Positions 57,781-64,000 of a stretch of 64,000 nucleotides of DNA are shown one piece after another. Location: contig OY282380.1 of the NCBI GenBank assembly GCA_958295885.1, positions 3,775,070-3,839,069 of the forward strand. The letters are read 5' to 3'. Positions within the stretch are counted from its first letter, which is position 1, and each line of letters starts with the position of its first letter. The stretch comes from Arenicellales bacterium. GTDB taxonomy: Bacteria > Pseudomonadota > Gammaproteobacteria > Arenicellales > JAJDZL01. Made by a program: the position numbers and the translations under genes. Under the pieces are notes generated by a model. It saw nothing but the letters and a program-made list of their open reading frames with translations. It was not told the origin of the DNA and made no database searches.

Positions 57781-58785
57781 ATGATAAGTTTACGTAAACT
57801 CACTTCGGCTGCTGTATTAGCAGTTGGCTTGCTAGCCGTTGCCACGACAGGTTTTGCGGATTCAATGATGCCCGGCAAGGGTGTGACAGTTCGTCCGATT
57901 GAAGGCACCAATTTGGAGGAAAAATTCCAGCATCAGATAATCTATCGAGCCTTGATGGAATTGGGTTACGAGGTTGGAGAACCACAGGAAGTGGAATATC
58001 AGACCATTCACCTGGCGCTCGGCACTGGTGACGGCGACTTTACGGCAGTTCATTGGGATCCATTGCATAAGGCTTTCTTCGATGAATCCGGTGGTGAAGA
58101 AAAATTGACGAAAGTCGGAAACTATATCGGAGGCGCCTTACAGGGTTATCTGGTTGATTCTGCGTCATACGCCGCGGGCGTCCAAAATTTCGGCGACCTG
58201 AAAGACCCGGAAGTCGCAAAACGATTTGACGCCGATGGCAACGGCACCGCCGATTTAGCTGGCTGCGTTCCCGGTTGGGGATGCGAGAGAGTTATCGAAC
58301 ATCACCTGACGGAATATGGTCTGCGCGACACCGTTACTCACAATCAGGGGGCATACAACGCGATCATCGCCGAGACCGTTGCTCGTGAACAGGCTGGTGA
58401 ATCGATCGTTTACTATACATGGACGCCGTTTTGGGTATCGGGCGTTCTCGTACCTGGAATGAACGTCGAATGGATTTCGGTTCCGTATTCGTCTCTGCCA
58501 GATGGAAGAGAAGCTGACACGATGTATCAAGGAAAAGACTTAGGATTTGAAGTCAATACATTGCGCGTCGTTGCGAATAATGATTTTCTGGATGCCAATC
58601 CTGCTGCACGCGCAGTCTTCGAAGCAGCAGAATTGGACATTAACGACATCTCCGCGCAAAACAATATGATGCGTGGCGGTGAGGATTCCATCAAAGACAT
58701 CGCGCGGCACGTTGATGAGTGGATTGCAGCGAATCAGGACACTTTCAACAGCTGGGTTGAAGCCGGCAAAAAAGCTGCGATGTAG
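57781..58785 (+). CDS. proX: Betaine/proline ABC transporter, periplasmic binding protein
   Basis: The 334-residue protein has a signal peptide (1-26, AVATTGFA-D) and an OpuAC-type binding domain (AVHWDPLHKAFF, VPGWGCERVIEHHLTEYGL, YYTWTPFWVSG) with the aromatic residues that form the quaternary-ammonium cage in ProX. It is secreted to the periplasm and delivers substrate to ProW. GAGGAAA precedes the ATG. A hairpin follows the stop, then the catabolic genes on the same strand. Its own promoter must lie between 57607 and 57780, since the IS separates it from proVW. Confidence 0.94.
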   Translation: MISLRKLTSAAVLAVGLLAVATTGFADSMMPGKGVTVRPIEGTNLEEKFQHQIIYRALMELGYEVGEPQEVEYQTIHLALGTGDGDFTAVHWDPLHKAFFDESGGEEKLTKVGNYIGGALQGYLVDSASYAAGVQNFGDLKDPEVAKRFDADGNGTADLAGCVPGWGCERVIEHHLTEYGLRDTVTHNQGAYNAIIAETVAREQAGESIVYYTWTPFWVSGVLVPGMNVEWISVPYSSLPDGREADTMYQGKDLGFEVNTLRVVANNDFLDANPAARAVFEAAELDINDISAQNNMMRGGEDSIKDIARHVDEWIAANQDTFNSWVEAGKKAAM

Positions 58786-58809
58786 AATTTTCTGCTGGAA
58801 CAGCAAACT

Positions 58810-58840
58810 GCAAGGAAAGCAATGAATTTGCTTTCCTTGC
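58810..58840. promoter_or_regulatory. Intercistronic hairpin after proX
   Basis: GCAAGGAAAGCA (58810-58821) pairs perfectly with TGCTTTCCTTGC (58829-58840) across 7 nt. No T-run follows, so it is more likely a message-stabilising or attenuating hairpin than a terminator. Binding-protein genes are often separated from downstream genes in this way. Confidence 0.6.
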
Positions 58841-58870
58841 GTAAATCGCATTCCTTTGGTTTCGTGAACA

Positions 58871-59770
58871 ATGCAATTTGAAGGCATCTACACTCCTGTC
58901 GTAACCCCTTACAACCAGGATTTTTCGATCAATTGGAAGTCTTACGCGGACACCATTGAATTCTTGATTGATTCTGGGATTCACGGCGTTGTTGTCGCCG
59001 GCACTACTGGCGAGTACTACGCCCAAACTGCACAAGAACGTGTGGAGATGATGTCGTATGCAAAGGATGTTGTGAATGGAAGAATACCTGTTATCGTCGG
59101 TACAGGCGCCATCCGAACTGAAGACAGCATTTATTTCGCTGAACAGGCGAAAGCAGTCGGTGCCGATGCACTTTTAGTCGCTACTCCACCATATGCATAT
59201 CCAACAGGACGCGAAATTGCGCTGCATTGTCTGGCAATTGACAGGGTGGCAAATATGCCCGTGATTCTTTACAACTATCCCGGTCGCATGAGCGTCAATA
59301 TGGATGAAGACACATTGGACCGACTGGGACGCAGTCCAAATTTCCGTGCAATCAAGGAGAGTTCTGGCGATATCAATCGCCTGCATATGCTTGCTCGAGA
59401 CTATCCACATATTCAGATGTCCTGTGGCATGGATGATCAGGCCTTGGAATTTTTCGCCTGGGGAGCTCGTTCGTGGGTTTGCGCTGGGTCAAATTTCGCA
59501 CCGGAAGCGCATATGGCTTTGTATCAGACCTGTGCCGTCAATGGAGACTTCGTCAAAGGGCGACGAATTATGTCAGCCATGCTGCCGCTCATGCGAGTGC
59601 TTGAGCAGGGTGGTAAGTTTATACAGTGCGTCAAACATGGATTAACCTTGCGGGGCATCAACGCAGGTCCGCCCCGCAAGCCACTCCAACCTCTAAATAA
59701 AGATGAAAAGCGCCAGTTAGCGGAAGTTATTCGTACGATGAATGTAACAGTCGACCAGGAGATGCAATGA
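58871..59770 (+). CDS. Dihydrodipicolinate synthase (DapA) family lyase
   Basis: The 299-residue TIM-barrel lyase has the Schiff-base Lys at 162 (AIKESSGD), the Tyr at 134 in ILYNYPGR and VVAGTTGEYYAQ near the N-terminus. The spacing is as in DapA, but the specificity loop differs, and the setting is catabolic. In the 4-hydroxyproline route a protein of this family deaminates pyrroline-4-hydroxy-2-carboxylate to alpha-ketoglutarate semialdehyde, and the next gene is an aldehyde dehydrogenase, which fits. That assignment is inference; true DapA is less likely here. It overlaps the next gene by 4 bp. Confidence 0.88.
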   Translation: MQFEGIYTPVVTPYNQDFSINWKSYADTIEFLIDSGIHGVVVAGTTGEYYAQTAQERVEMMSYAKDVVNGRIPVIVGTGAIRTEDSIYFAEQAKAVGADALLVATPPYAYPTGREIALHCLAIDRVANMPVILYNYPGRMSVNMDEDTLDRLGRSPNFRAIKESSGDINRLHMLARDYPHIQMSCGMDDQALEFFAWGARSWVCAGSNFAPEAHMALYQTCAVNGDFVKGRRIMSAMLPLMRVLEQGGKFIQCVKHGLTLRGINAGPPRKPLQPLNKDEKRQLAEVIRTMNVTVDQEMQ

Positions 59771-61275
59771 GTGAATTACTCACGCTCAGCGAATATCAGG
59801 CGATCGCTGAAAATATAGATTTTCCAAGAACGCCATTCATAGACGGCAAATTTCGCGCCGGCAGCGGTTCGATGCTGAAGACGATAAATCCGGCAACCAA
59901 TCAGCTGATTTGCGAAATTAATGCCTGCAACGCAGATGATGTTGATTTTGCCGTAGTCAAGGCCAGAGAGGCTTTTGAGCAAGGCAGATGGTCGAAAATA
60001 CATCCATCAGACCGCAAGGATGTTCTTATTCGGCTGTGCAAACTGTTGACGCGAAATCGACGGGAACTCGCCGTGATGGAAAGTCTGGACAGCGGCAAGC
60101 CGATCCGCGACTGCGAAACAATTGATCTGCCTGAGACGATCAACACCATAAAATGGCATGCAGAAGCCATCGACAAGATTTACGACCACACGGCCCCAAG
60201 TGGGGATGATGCAATAGCGATGATTATTCGCGAACCGGTTGGTGTTGTCGCGGCCGTGCTGCCTTGGAATTTTCCGCTATTGATGATGGCTTGGAAAATT
60301 GGGCCTGCGCTTGCAGCGGGAAATTCGGTGATTGTCAAGCCAGCCGAACAAACCTCACTGACTGCACTGCGCGTCGCGGAACTTGCTATGAAAGCAGGTC
60401 TGCCTCGCGGTGTGTTGCAGGTTTTGCCAGGAGACGGCCCATCGACCGGCGCACCACTCGGCTTGCACAACGATGTGGACATGGTGAGTTTTACGGGGTC
60501 AACGGATACGGGCCGTAAGTTTTTACGATACGCGGCTGACAGCAATTTGAAGAAGATTGTGCTCGAATGCGGAGGCAAAAACCCGGCGATCGTTTTGAAT
60601 GATGCTGAAGAGTTAGACTTGATTGCAGGTCATATTGTGAACGCGGCTTTTTGGAACATGGGCGAAAACTGCTCTGCGAATTCACGTCTGATCGTGCACA
60701 GGAATGTGAAGCAAGCTCTGATGGAGCGGGTCGCCGCTCGAACTCGCGATTGGAAAACAGGAGACCCGCTCAATCCATCTCATCACCTCGGTGCATTGAT
60801 CGATGCGGATCATTGCAATAAAGTTTCCGGTTACTTGAAGTATGGCGCAATAAACGCTACTACGATTGCGGGAGGGAAAGCAGATGGCAACTTTATCGAA
60901 CCAACTATTTTTGATGACGTTAAACCAGACAGTCCGCTCGCTCGCGAAGAAATTTTCGGGCCAATTCTGTCGGTTCTTACTGTCTCATCATTCGATGAGG
61001 CAATGGAGTTGGCCAATCAAACTGAATATGGTCTGACCGCAAGCGTATTTTCTGCCAACGCCAAGAAAGCAATTCGTGCAGCCAGGTCGCTTAGAGTGGG
61101 TACCGTAACCATCAATAGTTATGGAGAAGGTGATATTTCAACTCCGTTTGGCGGATATAAGCAATCTGGATTCGGCGGGCGGGATAATGGCATATTCGCC
61201 CATGATCAATATACGGAACTTAAGACCATATGGATTGATTTATCCGACGCGGCTCCGCGGGAGAGCGTTGGATGA
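59767..61275 (+). CDS. Aldehyde dehydrogenase (NAD(P)-dependent)
   Basis: The 502-residue protein of the ALDH superfamily has the catalytic Cys302 in NMGENCSANS, the Glu in LECGGKNP near 268, the cofactor motif FTGSTDTGRKF and PWNFPLLMMAWKIGPALAAGN. It is closest in layout to PuuC-type gamma-aminobutyraldehyde dehydrogenases or betaine aldehyde dehydrogenase. It starts inside the stop of the DapA-family gene and its stop overlaps the mttB-like gene start, so all three form one operon. Likely substrates are alpha-ketoglutarate semialdehyde or a similar aldehyde; not certain. Confidence 0.92.
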   Translation: MSELLTLSEYQAIAENIDFPRTPFIDGKFRAGSGSMLKTINPATNQLICEINACNADDVDFAVVKAREAFEQGRWSKIHPSDRKDVLIRLCKLLTRNRRELAVMESLDSGKPIRDCETIDLPETINTIKWHAEAIDKIYDHTAPSGDDAIAMIIREPVGVVAAVLPWNFPLLMMAWKIGPALAAGNSVIVKPAEQTSLTALRVAELAMKAGLPRGVLQVLPGDGPSTGAPLGLHNDVDMVSFTGSTDTGRKFLRYAADSNLKKIVLECGGKNPAIVLNDAEELDLIAGHIVNAAFWNMGENCSANSRLIVHRNVKQALMERVAARTRDWKTGDPLNPSHHLGALIDADHCNKVSGYLKYGAINATTIAGGKADGNFIEPTIFDDVKPDSPLAREEIFGPILSVLTVSSFDEAMELANQTEYGLTASVFSANAKKAIRAARSLRVGTVTINSYGEGDISTPFGGYKQSGFGGRDNGIFAHDQYTELKTIWIDLSDAAPRESVG

Positions 61276-62837
61276 ACGCCCCTCTTGACGTCGAGGTTCT
61301 CAGTCAGCGCAGGGGCGGTCGACATCAAAGAAGAACCTTAAGAAGCAATCTTATTGAGCCGATGCTGCCGGCTCTAGTCGGTCGGCTGCCGTTGACAGAG
61401 CCGATGTCGCAGGAAGAAGTCGAACGGATCGATTCTGCTTCGATGGACATCCTGGAAAATGTAGGAGTGGTTTTTCGCGACCCTCAGGCCATTCGCGACT
61501 GGAAAGCAGCCGGTGCAGAAGTTCGAGACGAAAATCGGGTCCATTTGGACCGGGCTCTCGTCCGAGAATTGATCTCAACAATTCCTTCCGAAATCACGCT
61601 CCACGCACGAGACCCGAAAAAAAGCGTTCATGTCGGAGGTCGTTCGTCCATTTTCATACCAATGGCGGGGGCTCCGTATCTTCGAGATCTAGAAGACCGC
61701 CGCAGAGCGCCGACGCTTGACGATCTTGCAATGTTTCACAAACTCGCGCACCTTGCTCCAGCGATCCATTCAACTTCACACCATATTGTTGAACCAATGG
61801 ATCATGTCGTTGCCCACCGTCATCTTCGAATTACCTATTCGTCGATGAAATATTCAGACAAAACCATTATGGGGATGACGACATCGCCGAAAAATGCTTC
61901 AGATGTGCTGGATATGTGCGCAATCCTGTTTGGTGACGATTTTATGGAGAGTCACCCGGTAATTACCGGCAACTGCAATGGAAACTCACCTTTGGTGTGG
62001 GATGAGACGATGCTGGGTGCGCTGCGTGAATTCTGCAAACGGAATCAACCAATTCTGTGTTCGCCCTTCGTCTTAGGCGGCGCCAACACACCGGCCTCAA
62101 CAGCGCCAGCAGTTGCTCAGCTCAATGCCGAAGCTTTGTCCGCGCTCGCTTATACGCAAGTTGTCCGCAAAGGATGTCCTGCAATTTACGGGCACTACCT
62201 GTCAACGGTATCAATGGCATCCGGTACGCCTATGGCCGGTACGCCGGAGATCAGCCTGATGAACTTCATGATTGGTCAAATGGCCAGATATTACGGGCTG
62301 CCCTGGCGCACTTCAAATACTTTGGGAGGTGCCAAAACCTTGGATGCGCAAGCCGGTTACGAAAGCGCCTCAACGATGATGGCGGTGTTGTTGGCTGGTG
62401 GAAACTTCATCTGGCATTCAGCCGGTTGGAACGAAGCAGGAATGCATTGTTCAGTAGCCAAGTTTGTAGTGGATGCTGAACAGTGCGAAATGGGATATCG
62501 AATGGCTGAAGGAATTCGTTGGGACGATTTCGAAGAAGCGATGGCAGCTGTCAAAGACATCGGTCCCGGTGGACATTATCTCGGTCACACACATACGTTG
62601 TTGAATTTTGAGAGAGCGTTTTTTATGCCAAAACTATTTGACAACAATACTTATGAACAGTGGGAAGCCGATGGTGCACTGAGCATCACAGATCGTGCTC
62701 TCCAAACCGCCAAAGCGATGCTTGATTCGTACGAGTTGCCTGAACTGGATGTGGCAGTTGACGAAGCCTTGTTGGATTACATCGCACGCCGGGAGCGAGA
62801 AATCCCAGCGGTCGACGAACTGAATTGGACACACTGA
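61272..62837 (+). CDS. MttB-superfamily trimethylamine/betaine methyltransferase, non-pyrrolysine
   Basis: The 521-residue protein of the MttB superfamily has the central GCPAIYGHYLSTVSMASGTPMAGTPE region and a C-terminal GGHYLGHTHTLLNFERAFFMP, as in the family. There is no in-frame TAG over its whole length, so it belongs to the branch without pyrrolysine. Studied members (MtgB, MtpB, MtcB and others) move a methyl group from glycine betaine, proline betaine or carnitine to a corrinoid protein. No corrinoid protein is in the window. It overlaps the ALDH gene by 4 bp and is followed by a FAD oxidoreductase. Confidence 0.9.
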   Translation: MNAPLDVEVLSQRRGGRHQRRTLRSNLIEPMLPALVGRLPLTEPMSQEEVERIDSASMDILENVGVVFRDPQAIRDWKAAGAEVRDENRVHLDRALVRELISTIPSEITLHARDPKKSVHVGGRSSIFIPMAGAPYLRDLEDRRRAPTLDDLAMFHKLAHLAPAIHSTSHHIVEPMDHVVAHRHLRITYSSMKYSDKTIMGMTTSPKNASDVLDMCAILFGDDFMESHPVITGNCNGNSPLVWDETMLGALREFCKRNQPILCSPFVLGGANTPASTAPAVAQLNAEALSALAYTQVVRKGCPAIYGHYLSTVSMASGTPMAGTPEISLMNFMIGQMARYYGLPWRTSNTLGGAKTLDAQAGYESASTMMAVLLAGGNFIWHSAGWNEAGMHCSVAKFVVDAEQCEMGYRMAEGIRWDDFEEAMAAVKDIGPGGHYLGHTHTLLNFERAFFMPKLFDNNTYEQWEADGALSITDRALQTAKAMLDSYELPELDVAVDEALLDYIARREREIPAVDELNWTH

Positions 62838-62948
62838 CAGCATCCGAAACAATCTTTGCACTCCCAGTCATTCAGCCGCAGAAATCTGCTCTCGTGGCTG
62901 GGCGAGTTGAACTTGCTTAAAAATTCCGACGACCTGTCACGGTTATAG

Positions 62949-64000
62949 ATGAAAGTTACCACTCTGCCTTATGACCCAGGGCCGGCCGTATGGCAGTATT
63001 TGAACGGCAAAGCACCAGTCTACCCGTTGTTGGACGAAGAAATCGTCGTTGATTTCGCGATCGTCGGTGCTGGGTTTGCAGGTCTATCGGCCGCTAGACG
63101 CCTTCGGCAACTTGAACCTCATAGCAGAATCGCAGTCATTGAAGCTCGCGGCATCTGTGACGGTTCATCAGGACGCAATTCTGGATTCATGATTGATCTG
63201 CCGCACAATCTTGACTCTAAAGATTATGTAGGAAAGCTCGAATCAGATCGAAAACAAATCGAATTGAACCGCGAGGCAATCGAATTCGCCGTTGAAATTG
63301 CTGATGAATATTTGATGCCAAGCGAGGCGTTTGACATCAGCGGGAAAGTCAATGCTGCTGCCACCGAGGCTGGGGTCAAGCACAATTTGGAGTATTCGAA
63401 ACATTTGGACCGTCTAGAAGAACCGTATGAATTTCTAGATGAAAAACAAATGTTTGAAATATCCGGATCGCGCTATTACAAAGGTGGTTTGGCAACTCCA
63501 GGGAACGGGATGATACATCCTGCAATGTACATCGACGCGCTTGCTGGTGGATTGCATCGAAGTCGCGTAGAGATTTTCACACATTCTCCCGTGCTTAAAT
63601 TTGAGAAGGTAGGAAATGCGTGGAAATTTTTTACATCCAATGGTTCAGTTGAAGCTGCTGCTGCGATTTTGGCCGTAAATGGTCATGTGGAAAGCTTCGG
63701 TTATTTTCGACGTAAGCTGATGCACATTTATCTCTACGGTTCAGTTACACGGCGTTTGACATCCGATGAAATCAAAACTCTCGGTGGTGAGCCTCGGTGG
63801 GGATTTACTCCGGCTGATTCCTTTGGTACGACCGTCAGACGGATTTCCGGTTCTAGTGGAGACAGGATTATCGTCAGAAACGGCATCAGTTGGGCACCGG
63901 ATCGCAGTGTTTCTGATGTTCGTCTGAAAAGAGTCAAGAAACATCATTACAACGCCTTCAAACGTCGGTTTCCAAAATTAGCAGGTGTCGATTTGGAATA
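62949..64000 (+). CDS. FAD-dependent oxidoreductase of the D-amino-acid oxidase family, cut by the window edge
   Basis: At least 350 residues, open to the end of the window. The FAD-binding motif VVDFAIVGAGFAGLSAARRL lies at about 33-52, followed by GSSGRNSGFM, typical of DAO-type enzymes acting on N-methylated amino acids such as sarcosine, dimethylglycine or D-proline. ATG 62949 is the only good start. It lies 111 bp after the MttB-like gene, same strand. The usual role of such an enzyme in a betaine operon is oxidation of the demethylated amine. Confidence 0.88.
   Translation, partial: MKVTTLPYDPGPAVWQYLNGKAPVYPLLDEEIVVDFAIVGAGFAGLSAARRLRQLEPHSRIAVIEARGICDGSSGRNSGFMIDLPHNLDSKDYVGKLESDRKQIELNREAIEFAVEIADEYLMPSEAFDISGKVNAAATEAGVKHNLEYSKHLDRLEEPYEFLDEKQMFEISGSRYYKGGLATPGNGMIHPAMYIDALAGGLHRSRVEIFTHSPVLKFEKVGNAWKFFTSNGSVEAAAAILAVNGHVESFGYFRRKLMHIYLYGSVTRRLTSDEIKTLGGEPRWGFTPADSFGTTVRRISGSSGDRIIVRNGISWAPDRSVSDVRLKRVKKHHYNAFKRRFPKLAGVDLE

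Noticed and set aside
58810..58840. Hairpin after proX as a terminator
   Set aside because: The stem is perfect but there is no T-run after either arm, so it is listed as an intercistronic hairpin instead.
61272..62837. Pyrrolysine-dependent MttB
   Set aside because: No in-frame TAG occurs inside the gene, so it belongs to the non-pyrrolysine branch.

Overview
The window looks like a chromosome segment of a Gram-negative bacterium, most likely a member of the Pseudomonadota and possibly a gammaproteobacterium. The evidence is the mix of housekeeping genes (ispD-ispF, mfd, def, trxB, a full-length Lhr helicase, MsrPQ, an Atm1-type exporter, periplasmic c-type cytochromes). Base composition is moderate, gene order is loose, and long stretches are filled with decayed insertion sequences. 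That pattern suits a lineage with recent mobile-element expansion, for example a host-associated or niche-restricted organism. The taxon is an inference. No rRNA, tRNA or CRISPR array was seen.

Layout. 1-6.7 kb: a ligand-gated potassium channel of the prokaryotic glutamate-receptor type (minus strand), then a PHP/SMC-like ATPase gene (TrlF-like) broken by a stop and a frameshift, translationally coupled to an intact AlbA_2/Schlafen-type ATP-binding protein. This pair looks like a defence or nucleic-acid-stress module. 6.76-11.24 kb: a precisely bounded IS66-type transposon with 16-bp terminal repeats and an 8-bp target duplication. It carries a DruA-like (DUF4338) passenger gene behind tnpC; tnpC is dead because of a stop codon and an IS4-family element inserted into it. 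11.3-19.5 kb: the housekeeping block trxB, smr, ispF/ispD, mfd, def.

19.9-30.4 kb: an accessory zone with a Fic protein, an exported formylglycine-generating-enzyme-like protein, a probable YafQ/RelE-type toxin with a small upstream partner, an Rpn-family nuclease gene broken by a MITE, and remains of IS1182, IS110 (twice), ISNCY and IS1595 transposases. 31.1-35.3 kb: two response regulators and, after a 1.4-kb gap containing a perfect 18-bp hairpin, a membrane histidine kinase. 35.4-38.4 kb: a small membrane protein, an exported MORN-repeat protein and two single-haem cytochromes c. 38.3-51.4 kb: Lhr, an MFS transporter, a beta-hydroxyacid dehydrogenase, a GNAT protein, a thiolase, MsrPQ (msrP apparently starts at AUU), an Atm1-like exporter and a HAD phosphatase.

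52.3-64 kb: a betaine-type uptake system (ProV, ProW, ProX) followed by a DapA-family aldolase, an aldehyde dehydrogenase, a non-pyrrolysine MttB-superfamily methyltransferase and a FAD-dependent oxidoreductase that runs off the window. I read this as uptake plus demethylation and catabolism of a quaternary amine, possibly a proline-type betaine. A 3.4-kb insert holding an IS1634-family element and a second copy of the MITE separates proVW from proX. The most notable items are the DruA-carrying IS66 transposon, the receptor channel, the betaine locus, the MITE family with 6-bp target duplications, and the AUU start of msrP.
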